From positions 248,001 to 312,000 of the forward strand of contig NZ_FODC01000006.1 of NCBI RefSeq assembly GCF_900110275.1: a stretch of 64,000 nucleotides of DNA. Direction: 5' to 3'. This stretch comes from Duganella sp. CF517. GTDB lineage: Bacteria > Pseudomonadota > Gammaproteobacteria > Burkholderiales > Burkholderiaceae_D. Below are positions 1 through 8,901 of the stretch, piece by piece. Each line of letters starts with the position of its first letter. The first letter of the stretch is position 1. Both the position numbers and the translations under genes were made by a program. Below the pieces are notes generated by a model. The model did no database searches, was not told the DNA's origin, and was given only the letters and a program-made list of their open reading frames with translations.

Positions 1-596
1 GCCTTGACGATCTCCGCCACCTTGGCGTCGAGCGCGTCGGAAGCCACCACCTCGTGGGCGAAGCCGATGCGCAGCGCTTCGCGCGCCGGGAAGCGCTCGG
101 CCGTCAGGAAGTAGCGACGCGACGCGTTCTCGCCCATGGCCTTGATCACGTACGGCGAAATGGTCGCGGGGATCAGGCCCAGTTTCACTTCGCTCAGGCA
201 GAAGTTGGCCTCGTCGACCGCGACGATGATATCGCAGGCGGCCACCAGGCCCATGCCGCCGGCGTAGCAATCGCCCTGCACCTTGGCCACCACCGGCTTG
301 GGACACAGGTAGATCGTGCGCAGCATCTCGGCCAGTTGCAGCGCGTCGGCGTGGTTTTCGGCGTGCGTATAGCCCGCCATTTTTTTCATCCAGTTCAAAT
401 CGGCGCCGGCGCAGAAGGCCGGGCCGTTCGCCGCCAGCACGATGGCGCGCAGGTCGTCGTCGGCGCCCAGCTCGCGGAAGGCGCGCGTGAGTTCGGCGAT
501 GGTCTCTTCGTTGAAGGCGTTGCGCGTGTCCGGCCGGTTCAGCGTGACGGTGGCGGTTTTTGCTTCGCGTGCGACGCTAAGTGTGTTGAAAGCCAT
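1..596 (-). CDS. liuC: Methylglutaconyl-CoA hydratase (enoyl-CoA hydratase family), partial
   Basis: This crotonase-fold enzyme would hydrate 3-methylglutaconyl-CoA to HMG-CoA in leucine degradation. About 198 N-terminal residues are present and the gene runs off the left window edge. The oxyanion-hole stretch AFCAGADL is at about residues 60-67 and GDCYAGGMGLVAACD follows at about 107-121. The start at 596 has an AAGGAG ribosome site inside the end of the preceding gene, only 2 bp away, so the two are probably translationally coupled. The assignment to LiuC rather than a generic enoyl-CoA hydratase rests on liuB two genes upstream and on the AGADLNWM signature known from this family. Confidence 0.85.
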   Translation of the reverse strand, partial: MAFNTLSVAREAKTATVTLNRPDTRNAFNEETIAELTRAFRELGADDDLRAIVLAANGPAFCAGADLNWMKKMAGYTHAENHADALQLAEMLRTIYLCPKPVVAKVQGDCYAGGMGLVAACDIIVAVDEANFCLSEVKLGLIPATISPYVIKAMGENASRRYFLTAERFPAREALRIGFAHEVVASDALDAKVAEIVK

Positions 597-598
597 GC

Positions 599-1549
599 CT
601 ACTCCTTGATTGCGTACTTGATTTCGGTCGGCATGCCGACGGATTTGAGAAAGCGCTCGGTCTCCGGCAGCCAGATCGGCACGCCCTCGGCGCTCAACAC
701 CATCGCGTGCGCGTCCTTCTTGAACGGGCCGAAGGCGACCAATTGCGCCTTGCCGCCGGCGCCGGTGTAGGCCGCGTACAGGTCCTCGGCCAGCTTCGGT
801 CCGAAGTGGGCGTCGTTGGCGCCGTAGAACCACAGGGTCGGCACCTTGCTGCGCGCGCCGTAGGCCTTGAAGGCGTCGACCAGCGCGCCCTGCCAGTCGC
901 ACTTGGAGCGGCTGTTGACGCCGCCGGCGAAGTTGATCACGCCGCGCACGCCGCTGATATTGTGGCTGCCAGCGGCGATGGCCGTCAGGCCGCCGTGCGA
1001 CTGGCCGGCCAGCAGCACGCGGGTTTGATCCGCCCATGGCTGCTTCATCACGTATTGCATGGCGAAGAACAGCGAGTTGGCCTGGTCGTCGCCGTTCTTC
1101 TCGGCGCGGCAGTGCGAGTTGACGTAGATGCCGCCCGAGCCGGCGAAACCGAGCCGCATCGGGATCACGACCGCGTAGCCGCGCCGCACGAACTGTTTCG
1201 ACAGCACCACGTAGCGCGCGCGCTCCTGCTGGTGGGCGTCGGCGCCGCCCGATTTACCGTGGTTCATGAACAGCACCGGGAACGGGCCGTTGCCCGGTGG
1301 TTTGAAGATCGTCGTTTGCAGCGTGATCGGGTCGCCGCCGATGGTGGCGGGAACGTCGACCACCTGTTCGCCCATGCGTTTTTCGACCAGCGGCAGCGAC
1401 TGGCCGGGCGCCGTCAGCGGCTGCAGCATCTTCACCTGCGTCGGTTCCTGCGCGCCGGCGCGGCCGCACGCCAGGGCGCACAGCGTGGCGCACAGCCTAG
1501 CGCACAGCGTCGCGGCCAAGCGGTGACGGGGTTGCGGTCGATCGCGCAT
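599..1549 (-). CDS. Secreted alpha/beta hydrolase of the dienelactone hydrolase type
   Basis: This is a 316-residue protein with an Arg-rich N-terminus and a hydrophobic Ala/Leu/Cys segment (about 10-33) ending at AGAQE, which looks like a signal peptide. A catalytic triad can be proposed: Ser184 in GQSHGG, Asp246 in GAND and His281 in KKDAHAM. The substrate cannot be read from the sequence. It lies 8 bp downstream of liuB and 2 bp upstream of liuC, so it is embedded in the leucine degradation operon although no liu step needs an exported hydrolase. An acyl-CoA thioesterase or ester-scavenging role is only a guess. The start at 1549 is chosen because a longer reading would overlap liuB. Confidence 0.75.
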   Translation of the reverse strand: MRDRPQPRHRLAATLCARLCATLCALACGRAGAQEPTQVKMLQPLTAPGQSLPLVEKRMGEQVVDVPATIGGDPITLQTTIFKPPGNGPFPVLFMNHGKSGGADAHQQERARYVVLSKQFVRRGYAVVIPMRLGFAGSGGIYVNSHCRAEKNGDDQANSLFFAMQYVMKQPWADQTRVLLAGQSHGGLTAIAAGSHNISGVRGVINFAGGVNSRSKCDWQGALVDAFKAYGARSKVPTLWFYGANDAHFGPKLAEDLYAAYTGAGGKAQLVAFGPFKKDAHAMVLSAEGVPIWLPETERFLKSVGMPTEIKYAIKE

Positions 1550-1557
1550 GGTCGTCG

Positions 1558-3180
1558 TTACATCCTGAAGACACCGAATTTGGTGTCGGGGATTTCGGCG
1601 TTGAGCGCGGCCGACAGGCCCAGGCCCAGCACCATGCGGGTGTCGGCCGGGTCGATGACGCCGTCGTCCCACAGGCGCGCGGTGGCGTAGTACGGGTGGC
1701 CCTGGTGCTCGTACTGGTCCTTGATCGGCTGCTTGAACGCGGCTTCCTCGTCGGCCGACCAGGAGCCGCCCTTGCCCTCGATGCCGTCGCGCTTGACGGT
1801 GGCCAGCACCGACGCGGCCTGGTCGCCGCCCATGACGGAGATGCGCGCGTTGGGCCACATCCACATGAAGCGCGGGGAAAAGGCGCGGCCGCACATGCCG
1901 TAGTTGCCGGCGCCGAAGCTGCCGCCGATGATGACGGTGAACTTGGGCACGGCGGCGGTGGCGACGGCGGTGACCATCTTGGCGCCGTTGCGGGCGATGC
2001 CTTCGTTCTCGTATTTGCGTCCGACCATGAAGCCGGTGATATTTTGCAGGAACACCAGCGGGATCTTGCGCTGCGCGCACAGCTCGATGAAGTGCGCGCC
2101 CTTCAGCGCCGATTCCGAGAACAGGATGCCGTTGTTGGCGATGATGCCGACCTTCATGCCGAAGATATGGGCGAAGCCGCAGATCAGCGTGGTGCCGTAG
2201 CGCGCCTTGAATTCATCGAATTCGCTGCCGTCGACGACGCGGGCGATGACCTCGCGCACGTCGAACGGCTTGCGGGTGTCGACCGGGATCACGCCGTACA
2301 GTTCTTCGGCGGCGTATTTCGGCTCCTCCGCCTCGCGCAACGCACCCTGTTGCGGCTTGGTGCGGTTCAAATTCGAGACGATGGTGCGCGCCAGCGACAG
2401 CGCGTGCAAATCGTTCTGCGCCAGGTGGTCGGCCACGCCGGACAGGCGGGTGTGGACGTCGCCGCCGCCCAGGTCCTCGGCCGTGACCACCTCGCCGGTG
2501 GCCGCTTTGACCAGCGGCGGGCCGCCGAGGAAGATCGTGCCCTGGTCCTTGACGATGATCGATTCGTCGCTCATGGCCGGCACGTAGGCGCCGCCGGCGG
2601 TGCACGAGCCCATGACGACGGCGATTTGCGGAATGCCCTTGGCCGACAGGTTGGCCTGGTTGTAGAAGATGCGGCCGAAGTGGTCGCGGTCGGGGAAGAC
2701 GTCGTCCTGGTTGGGCAGGTTGGCGCCGCCCGAGTCGACCAGGTAGATGCACGGCAGGTTGTTCTGGTCGGCGATCTCCTGCGCGCGCAGGTGCTTCTTG
2801 ACCGTCATCGGGTAGTAGGTGCCGCCCTTGACGGTGGCGTCGTTGCAGACGATGACGCACTCCTGGCCGGCCACGCGGCCGATGCCGGTGATGATGCCGG
2901 CCGCCGGCGCGGCGTCGGCGCCGCTGGCGTCCCGGTACATGCCGTGGGCGGCCATCTGCGACAGTTCGAGGAAGGGCGTGCCGGGATCGAGCAGCATTTG
3001 CACGCGGTCGCGCGGCAGCAGCTTGCCGCGGGCGACGTGCTTGGCCGAGGCCGCCTCGCCGCCGCCGGCCGCGATCTGCGCGACCTTGGCGCGCAGGTCG
3101 TCGACGACGGCCCGCATGGCGGCGGCGTTGGCCTTGAAGTCCTCGCTGCGGGGATTGAGCTTGCTTTCGATCTGCGGCAT
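1558..3180 (-). CDS. liuB: Methylcrotonoyl-CoA carboxylase carboxyltransferase (beta) subunit
   Basis: This 540-residue carboxyltransferase subunit of biotin-dependent 3-methylcrotonyl-CoA carboxylase would transfer the carboxyl group to methylcrotonyl-CoA in leucine degradation. It has the two crotonase-like halves of the family, with VDSGGANLPNQDDVFPDRDHFG in the N half and QNITGFMVGRKYE plus GGSFGAGNYGM in the C half. The start at 3180 (MPQIESKL) is set by an AAAGGA box 6 nt upstream; an in-frame extension to 3213 lacks one. The biotin carboxylase subunit LiuD is not in the window and may lie beyond position 1. The gene follows ychJ by 45 bp, and the LiuR-type palindrome inside ychJ is the likely control site. 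Confidence 0.93.
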   Translation of the reverse strand: MPQIESKLNPRSEDFKANAAAMRAVVDDLRAKVAQIAAGGGEAASAKHVARGKLLPRDRVQMLLDPGTPFLELSQMAAHGMYRDASGADAAPAAGIITGIGRVAGQECVIVCNDATVKGGTYYPMTVKKHLRAQEIADQNNLPCIYLVDSGGANLPNQDDVFPDRDHFGRIFYNQANLSAKGIPQIAVVMGSCTAGGAYVPAMSDESIIVKDQGTIFLGGPPLVKAATGEVVTAEDLGGGDVHTRLSGVADHLAQNDLHALSLARTIVSNLNRTKPQQGALREAEEPKYAAEELYGVIPVDTRKPFDVREVIARVVDGSEFDEFKARYGTTLICGFAHIFGMKVGIIANNGILFSESALKGAHFIELCAQRKIPLVFLQNITGFMVGRKYENEGIARNGAKMVTAVATAAVPKFTVIIGGSFGAGNYGMCGRAFSPRFMWMWPNARISVMGGDQAASVLATVKRDGIEGKGGSWSADEEAAFKQPIKDQYEHQGHPYYATARLWDDGVIDPADTRMVLGLGLSAALNAEIPDTKFGVFRM

Positions 3181-3225
3181 TGTTTTTCCTTTGTGCGCGT
3201 GGTCGTCTCGCACGCGTCGTGATGA

Positions 3226-3681
3226 TTATTCGGGAAAACTACCGTCAACGTAGAACCAGCGCGGGCCGCCCTCGGCCGGCTCGCGCACGAAGTTGCTGAT
3301 CTCGTGCAGGCGCTGCGCCTTGCCGTTGACCTTGAACCGGGCGACGAATTCGACCGTGTCGCGGTCCGGATCGGCCTGCGCGCTTGCCTCTGGTGCAACT
3401 TCTGCTTTACGTTGACGTAAACGTAAAGCGGATTTTACCTCAAGTCCCAGCCATTGCAATTTTTCTTCGTCGCCGATGATCGGCTCGGCCGGCCGGGTGC
3501 TGGCGTGCCACGTGGCCAGCAGGTAGCGCTCGTCGCGCAGGCCATAGGCGGTGTAACGCGAGCGCATCAGCGTTTCGGCGGTGGGCGGGATGGCGGCGCC
3601 CGCGATATAGGGGCCGCAGCAGGCCGCGAGGGACGGGCCGCCGCACGGGCAGCCGGCGGGCGCGGCGGACTTGTTGGACAT
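3226..3681 (-). CDS. ychJ: YchJ family (UPF0225) SEC-C motif protein
   Basis: This 151-residue protein starts with a Cys cluster (Cys11, Cys13, Cys21, Cys22 in CPCGG...CCGPYI) typical of the SEC-C zinc motif. A conserved NTF2-like body follows, with LMRSRYTAYGLRD, WLGLEV and FVARFKVNGK. Compared with E. coli YchJ as I remember it, the C-terminal second SEC-C motif is absent. There are also roughly 14 extra residues between WLGL (77-80) and FVARF (112-116). That insert includes ALRLRQRKA (85-93), which is encoded by a LiuR-type palindrome. A TTG start at 3726 is possible, but ATG at 3681 fits family length better. Function is unknown. Confidence 0.8.
   Translation of the reverse strand: MSNKSAAPAGCPCGGPSLAACCGPYIAGAAIPPTAETLMRSRYTAYGLRDERYLLATWHASTRPAEPIIGDEEKLQWLGLEVKSALRLRQRKAEVAPEASAQADPDRDTVEFVARFKVNGKAQRLHEISNFVREPAEGGPRWFYVDGSFPE
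3409..3424. promoter_or_regulatory. Predicted LiuR operator inside ychJ
   Basis: The 16-bp near-palindrome ACGTTGACGTAAACGT sits in a longer symmetric context (CTTT before it, AAAG after it). It matches the sites near liuA and liuR in the same window. It lies 229 bp upstream of the liuB start, within the ychJ coding sequence. MerR-family LiuR regulators of proteobacteria are known to bind palindromes of this general kind; binding here is inferred. Confidence 0.6.
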
Positions 3682-3844
3682 GGATGACAGGACGGGCTGG
3701 TGTGACAAGCCAGCATTATCCGCCAAATGGGCCGCTCGCGCAGCGTCCGAAGTTTCGCCGGGCGCACTAAATATAGTGTTTTGCGGCCGTGCGGGCGCAC
3801 GGGCTGGCGTATCGCTATTACACTAGGGGGGTTAGGAGAAACAA

Positions 3845-4585
3845 ATGAGCCAGAGTGGGTTTGAATTCAAGGCGGACGCCAACGACAGTTCGCCGCTGTA
3901 CATGCAGATTGCCCGGAAATTGAGCGACGATGTGCATAACGGCCGCTATCAGGTGGACCAGGCGCTGCCGTCCGAACGGGCGCTGTCGGAGTTGCTCAAC
4001 GTCTCGCGGGTGACCGCGCGCAAGGCCATCGACCAGCTGGTCGACCAGGGCCTGGTGGTGCGCCGGCGCGGCTCGGGCAACTACATCGCGCCGCGCATCG
4101 AGCAGCCGCTGTCGAACCTGACCAGTTTTTCGGAGCAGTTGCAGCAGCGCGGCCACGTGCCGGGTTCGCGCTGGCTCAAGCGGGCGATCGTCACGCCCAC
4201 GCCCGAGGAGCAGCTGAGCCTGGGCCTGTCGCCGTATTCGAAGGTGGCGCGGCTCGAGCGCCTGCGGCTGGCCGACGACGTCGTCATGGCCTACGAGGTC
4301 AGCGTGTTGCCGCAGACGGTGCTCAACGACCCGAACGCGGTCGGCGCCTCGCTGTACCAGTATCTCGACAGCATCGGCCAGTCGCCGGTGCGGGCGCTGC
4401 AGCACATCCGCGCGATGAACGCGTCGGCCGACCTGGCGCGCCAGCTGGGCGTGCCCGAGGGGCAGGCGGTGCTGTACATCACCCGCATCGCCTATCTGGA
4501 ATCGGGCGAGGCGATGGAGTTGACGCATTCCTATTGTCATAGCGACCACTACGACTTCGTCGCCGAGATGCGCCGCGCCACCTGA
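3845..4585 (+). CDS. GntR family transcriptional regulator with UTRA domain
   Basis: This 246-residue repressor-type protein has an N-terminal winged helix (about 15-80, PLYMQIARKL...LPSERALSELLNVSRVTARKAIDQL) and a C-terminal UTRA effector domain (about 100-242), as in the HutC/NagR subfamily. Such proteins commonly sense phosphorylated sugars; several are GlcN6P/GlcNAc6P sensors. It opens the peptidoglycan salvage region and is the obvious candidate controller of the genes that follow on the same strand. The effector is inferred from context only. The start is supported by GGAG 7 nt upstream of ATG 3845. Confidence 0.88.
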   Translation: MSQSGFEFKADANDSSPLYMQIARKLSDDVHNGRYQVDQALPSERALSELLNVSRVTARKAIDQLVDQGLVVRRRGSGNYIAPRIEQPLSNLTSFSEQLQQRGHVPGSRWLKRAIVTPTPEEQLSLGLSPYSKVARLERLRLADDVVMAYEVSVLPQTVLNDPNAVGASLYQYLDSIGQSPVRALQHIRAMNASADLARQLGVPEGQAVLYITRIAYLESGEAMELTHSYCHSDHYDFVAEMRRAT

Positions 4586-4660
4586 CCCCCGCCCTGCCCT
4601 CGATGCTGGACAGCGCCGCGCGCGGTACCCGGTGGTGCGGGTGATTTCGTCGGTGTCGGT

Positions 4661-4900
4661 TCAGGCCTTGAACTGGGTGGTGATCAAATACACCTGGAAC
4701 GCGAACGAGGCGGCCGCCGCCAGCAGCGCGCGGGCGGCCCATAGCCTGCGGCCCACGCCCGCGCGCGGATGTTGCTTCAGCGCGCCGGAGTACGCCCGGT
4801 AGCCCAGATACATGGTCAACGGTCCGAAGATGTAGACCGTGATTATGAGAAACATCATCGGGTAGGACAGCAGGATCAGCAAAAAAGTCAGCAGGTACAT
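4661..4900 (-). CDS. Small two-helix membrane protein, unknown
   Basis: This 79-residue product has a strongly hydrophobic N-terminal helix (about 1-31, MYLLTFLLILLSYPMMFLIITVYIF) and a second segment near residues 53-74. A basic stretch HPRAGVGRRLW lies between them. I recognise no family. It sits antisense between the GntR regulator and the AmpG-like permease, whose promoter region it overlaps head to head. The hydrophobic pattern suggests a real gene, but no strong ribosome site is visible. Confidence 0.5.
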   Translation of the reverse strand: MYLLTFLLILLSYPMMFLIITVYIFGPLTMYLGYRAYSGALKQHPRAGVGRRLWAARALLAAAASFAFQVYLITTQFKA

Positions 4901-4989
4901 GATTTGGCGGCGTTCGGTTGCGTAATGGTCGTCGTGTGCGTATGGTAACTGCCGTGAGCATAACAGTAGCGGCCGCCGCGAAAGGAAGT

Positions 4990-6258
4990 ATGAAGTCAGC
5001 GCAACAACGCAACCCGTGGACCTGGGTGCCCAGCATTTCGTTCAGCCAGGCCGTGCCCTACGTGGCGGTGATGATGCTGTCGACGGTGATGTATAAAAAC
5101 CTGGGCATCTCCAATACCGATCTGGCGTTTTATACCGCGTGGCTGTACCTGCCGTGGGTGATCAAGCCGCTGTGGTCGCCCTTGGTCGAGCTGGTGGGCA
5201 CCAAGCGGCGCTGGATCGTGCTGCTGCAACTGTTGACGGGCGCCTGCCTGGCGTCGGTGGCGCTGACGCTGCACCTGCCGCAATTTTTCGCCATGAGCCT
5301 GGCCGTGCTGTGGCTGATGGCGTTCAGCTCCGCGACCCACGACATCGCCTCCGACGGTTATTACATGCTGGGCTTGCCGAGCCAGGGCCAGCAGGCCGCC
5401 TTCGTCGGCGTGCGTAGCGCCTTCTACAAGCTGGCGATGATCGCCGGCCAGGGCGGCATCGTCTACATGGCCGGCGAGTTGATCAAGTCCAGCGGCGACC
5501 CGGCCTGGGCCTGGTCGGTGGTGTTCGGCGTGATGGCGGCGCTGTTCCTGCTGCTGTGCGCCTACCACCATTTCGTGCTGCCGCGTCCCGATTCGGACCG
5601 CGGCCACGCCGGCGGCGGCGCGCTGTGGACCGATTTCCTTAACACGTTCCGCAGCTTTTTCCAGAAACCGGGCATCGCCGCCATCCTCGGCTTCCTGCTG
5701 CTGTACCGCCTGGGCGAGGCGCAACTGCTCAAAATGGCGGCGCCGTTCCTGCTCGACCCGCGCGACCAGGGCGGGCTGGGCTTGACGACGTCGCAGTTCG
5801 GCCTGGTCTACGGCACCATCGGCGTGTGCGCGCTGGTGCTGGGCGGGCTGGCCGGCGGCGTGGTCATTTCGCGCTTCGGCCTCAAGCGCGCGCTGTGGCC
5901 GATGGTGTTCATCATGCACGTGCCGGACCTGGTGTTCGTCTACCTGGCGACGGCCTTGCCGACCGATATCGTGCTGATTTCGGCCTGCCTGGCCGTCGAA
6001 CAGTTCGGCTACGGCTTCGGCTTCGCCGCCTTCATGCTGTACATGATCCTGGTGGCCGACGGCGAGCACAAGACGGCCCATTACGCGATCTGCACCGGCT
6101 TCATGGCGCTGGGCATGATGCTGCCGGGAATGGTCAGCGGCTGGATCCAGGACCATCTGGGTTATCAACAGTTCTTCATTTGGGCATGTATTTCGACCCT
6201 GCCGGCGTTTTTCATGACCGCCAGGGTGCGTATCCCGATTGAATTCGGTAAGAAATAA
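4990..6258 (+). CDS. ampG: AmpG-like MFS permease (muropeptide transporter)
   Basis: This 422-residue inner-membrane protein has about 12 hydrophobic segments. Its N-terminus, WVPSISFSQAVPYVAVMMLSTVMYKNLG, followed by WLYLPWVIKPLWSPLVE, is characteristic of the AmpG/SLC33-like branch of the major facilitator superfamily. AmpG imports GlcNAc-anhydroMurNAc peptides for wall recycling. The chosen start has AAAGGA at 4981-4986; an upstream ATG at 4918 lacks one. It precedes genes for a glycan hydrolase, a sugar kinase, an amidase and a dipeptidase, which supports a muropeptide or wall-sugar substrate. Whether it is the main AmpG or a paralogue cannot be decided here. Confidence 0.82.
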   Translation: MKSAQQRNPWTWVPSISFSQAVPYVAVMMLSTVMYKNLGISNTDLAFYTAWLYLPWVIKPLWSPLVELVGTKRRWIVLLQLLTGACLASVALTLHLPQFFAMSLAVLWLMAFSSATHDIASDGYYMLGLPSQGQQAAFVGVRSAFYKLAMIAGQGGIVYMAGELIKSSGDPAWAWSVVFGVMAALFLLLCAYHHFVLPRPDSDRGHAGGGALWTDFLNTFRSFFQKPGIAAILGFLLLYRLGEAQLLKMAAPFLLDPRDQGGLGLTTSQFGLVYGTIGVCALVLGGLAGGVVISRFGLKRALWPMVFIMHVPDLVFVYLATALPTDIVLISACLAVEQFGYGFGFAAFMLYMILVADGEHKTAHYAICTGFMALGMMLPGMVSGWIQDHLGYQQFFIWACISTLPAFFMTARVRIPIEFGKK

Positions 6259-6300
6259 ACGTCCCCGGCTTTACAATAGAAGGCTCAACTGTATCGGGGA

Positions 6301-7980
6301 ATGGTTTTGGTTTTTAATGCAAAGAAACGGCTGACCTTGACCGCCGGCGTGGCCGGCGTCATGGCGGCGCTGCTGGACGGGTGTTCCAGCACGCCAAGCG
6401 CGCCCGGCGCCGACTCCGGCGCCCTGCCGCCGCCCTCGCCTGCGCCCGGCACGCCGCGCCAGCCCGGCGCCGCCGCGCCACCGCCGCCGTTCGATCCGAA
6501 CCTGCCGCCGCCGGCGCCGCGCGAGTTCCGCGCCGCCTGGGTGTCGACCGTCGCCAACATCGACTGGCCCAGCCGCAGCAACCTCAGTTCCGAAAAGCAG
6601 CAGGCCGAGGCCGTCGCCATCCTGGAGCGCTGCAAGGCGCTCAACCTGAACGCCATCGTGCTGCAGGTGCGCCCGAGCGCCGACGCCATCTATCCGTCCG
6701 AGCTCGAACCGTGGTCGGAGTTCCTGACCGGCCAGCAGGGCCGCGCGCCCAAGGGCGGCTACGATCCGCTGCAATTCTGGATCGAACAGGCGCACGCGCG
6801 CGGACTCGAGCTGCACGCCTGGTTCAACCCCTACCGCGCGCGCCACGCGACGGCCAAGTCGGCGCTGGCGCGCAACCACATCGCCAACACCAACCCGGAG
6901 GCGGTCAAGACCTACGGCCGCTACCTGTGGATGGACCCGGGCGAGTCGGCCGCCTCGCAGCGCACGCTCGACGTCATCCTCGACGTGGTGCGCCGCTACG
7001 ACATCGACGGCGTGCACATCGACGATTATTTCTATCCGTATCCGATCGACACGCCCAACGCGGCCGGCCCCGAGGGCGTGGCGCTGGACGGCGGCGGCGC
7101 GGGCGGCAAGCAGGAACTGGAATTCCCGGACCAGCCGTCGTGGCAGCGCTATCTGCTCGGCGGCGGCACCTTGGACCGGCCGCACTGGCGACGCCAGAAC
7201 GTCAATGCGCTGATCCAGGCCTTGTACCTCGGCATCCATAAGGAAAAAAGCTGGGTGCGCTTTGGCATCAGCCCGTTCGGCATCGGCCGGCCGGACCGGC
7301 GCCCCGCCGGCATCGTCGGCTTCAGCCAGTACGACAAGCTGTACGCGGACGCCGAGCTGTGGCTCAACAACGGCTGGCTCGACTATCTGGCGCCGCAGCT
7401 GTACTGGCCCGTGGCGCAGGCGCCGCAGGCGTTCGACGTGCTGCTCGACTACTGGCTGGCGCAGAACACGCGCGCGCGCCACGTCTGGCCGGGGCTGTAC
7501 ACCAGCCGCATCGACAACACCGCCAAGACGTTCGCGCCGGAGGAGATCGTCAAGCAGATCGGCGTCACGCGCAGCCGCGCCGGCGCCCGCGGGCACCTGC
7601 ACTTTTCCATCGCCGCGCTGATGGAGAACCGCAAAGGCATCACCGACCAGCTCAAGGCGCGCACCTACCAGGCGCCCGCGCTGGCGCCGGCCACGCCGTG
7701 GCTGGGGGCTGAGCTTCCTGCCGCGCCGAGCGCCACCGCCAAGCGCGAATCGCAGGGTGTGGGCTTGCGGCTGGCGGCCGGCGGCGGCAAGCCGGTCACG
7801 CACTACGCGATCTGGAGCCGCTACGGTGCCGAGTGGCGCTTCGCCGTCGCGCCGGCGTCGCGCGCGGTGCTGCTGCTGGCGGACGACGCGGCCGGACAGG
7901 CGGCCGAGATGGTGGTCGTCAGCGCGGTCGACCGGCTCGGCAACGAAAGCGCGCGCGTCAACGTCTACAAGCGCGCCTGA
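6301..7980 (+). CDS. DigH/YngK-like GHL10 glycoside hydrolase lipoprotein
   Basis: This 559-residue protein has a lipoprotein-type N-terminus (hydrophobic stretch, then LLDGCSS; Asp before Gly-Cys is unusual). A Pro/Ala linker to about residue 75 leads into a glycosyl-hydrolase-like 10 (PF02638) TIM-barrel domain starting REFRAAWVSTVANIDWPS. Family marks include GLELHAWFNPYRAR, DIDGVHIDDYFYPYP and WLDYLAPQLYW. E. coli DigH of this family cuts denuded glycan strands lacking stem peptides. The C-terminal ~90 residues resemble an accessory beta domain. GGGGA directly abuts ATG 6301, so TTG 6307 with 6-nt spacing is an alternative start. It is probably cotranscribed with the kinase 2 bp downstream. 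Confidence 0.82.
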   Translation: MVLVFNAKKRLTLTAGVAGVMAALLDGCSSTPSAPGADSGALPPPSPAPGTPRQPGAAAPPPPFDPNLPPPAPREFRAAWVSTVANIDWPSRSNLSSEKQQAEAVAILERCKALNLNAIVLQVRPSADAIYPSELEPWSEFLTGQQGRAPKGGYDPLQFWIEQAHARGLELHAWFNPYRARHATAKSALARNHIANTNPEAVKTYGRYLWMDPGESAASQRTLDVILDVVRRYDIDGVHIDDYFYPYPIDTPNAAGPEGVALDGGGAGGKQELEFPDQPSWQRYLLGGGTLDRPHWRRQNVNALIQALYLGIHKEKSWVRFGISPFGIGRPDRRPAGIVGFSQYDKLYADAELWLNNGWLDYLAPQLYWPVAQAPQAFDVLLDYWLAQNTRARHVWPGLYTSRIDNTAKTFAPEEIVKQIGVTRSRAGARGHLHFSIAALMENRKGITDQLKARTYQAPALAPATPWLGAELPAAPSATAKRESQGVGLRLAAGGGKPVTHYAIWSRYGAEWRFAVAPASRAVLLLADDAAGQAAEMVVVSAVDRLGNESARVNVYKRA

Positions 7981-7982
7981 CG

Positions 7983-8882
7983 ATGGGCGGCCTGGGCCTC
8001 GGCATCGACGCGGGCGGCACGCAAACCCGCTGGGCGCTGGCCGATGCGGCCGGCTTCATCGTCGCCGAGGGCGCGGTCGACGGCATGTCGGCCACGCAGA
8101 TGGGCAATGACGCCGGCCGCGACGCCGTGCGCGCCGTCTTCACCACGTTGGCCGGGCGGGCGCTGGCCGCCGGCCGGCCCGTGACCGTGTGCGCGGGCGT
8201 GACCGGATTCGACGGCGCCGCCGTCCTGCCGGCGCAATGGCTGGCCGAGCTGCTCAACGTCGCGCCGGCCGCCGTGACCGTCCGCAACGATATCGAAATC
8301 GCCTATCTGGACGCGTTCTCGCCCGGCCAAGGGTATCTGGTGTACGCCGGCACCGGCTCGATCGCGGCCTGGATCGACGCCGACGGCGGCTTCCACCGCG
8401 CCGGCGGACGCGGCGTGACCCTGGACGACGGCGGCGGCGGCTTCTGGATCGCGCGCGAAGCGATGCGCCACATCTGGCGCCTGGAGGACGAGGAGCCCGG
8501 CGCGTGGCAACGTTCGGCCATGGCGCGCGCCGTGTTCGACCATGTCGGCGGCAGCGACTGGGCCTTGTCGCGCCAGTTCATGTATGGCCAGGAGCGTGGC
8601 GCGATCGGACGGCTGGCGCTGGCCGTCGCCGCCAGCGCCGACGCCGACCCGGTCGCGCGCGGCATCATCGAACAGGCCGGCCGCGAACTGGCGCGCATCG
8701 CGCTGGCGCTGGTGCGCCGCCACGGGCCGCGCCCCATTGTGCTGGCCGGACGCGCCGCCACCTTGCATCCGCTGATCGCGCAGACGATGCGCGCGGCGCT
8801 GCCGGCGGGCTTGTCGCTGACGCAGCGCGCCGCACAAGCGCACCACGCGGCCGCCCGTATTGCTCTAAACTCACCTAATTGA
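7983..8882 (+). CDS. BadF/BadG/NAGK family sugar kinase
   Basis: This 299-residue ASKHA-fold kinase has the phosphate-1 loop GIDAGGTQTRWALAD at about 6-20, and YLVYAGTGSIAAWIDADG plus VTLDDGGGGFWI around 115-155. The family includes N-acetylglucosamine kinases and the MurNAc/GlcNAc kinase MurK. The likely reaction is ATP-dependent phosphorylation of GlcNAc or a related wall sugar in the cytoplasm. It begins 2 bp after the DigH-like gene and 19 bp before the amidase, so it appears to be in one operon. The assigned substrate rests on context. Confidence 0.8.
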   Translation: MGGLGLGIDAGGTQTRWALADAAGFIVAEGAVDGMSATQMGNDAGRDAVRAVFTTLAGRALAAGRPVTVCAGVTGFDGAAVLPAQWLAELLNVAPAAVTVRNDIEIAYLDAFSPGQGYLVYAGTGSIAAWIDADGGFHRAGGRGVTLDDGGGGFWIAREAMRHIWRLEDEEPGAWQRSAMARAVFDHVGGSDWALSRQFMYGQERGAIGRLALAVAASADADPVARGIIEQAGRELARIALALVRRHGPRPIVLAGRAATLHPLIAQTMRAALPAGLSLTQRAAQAHHAAARIALNSPN

Positions 8883-8901
8883 TTCGCTGCCGAGGCTGCC
8901 C

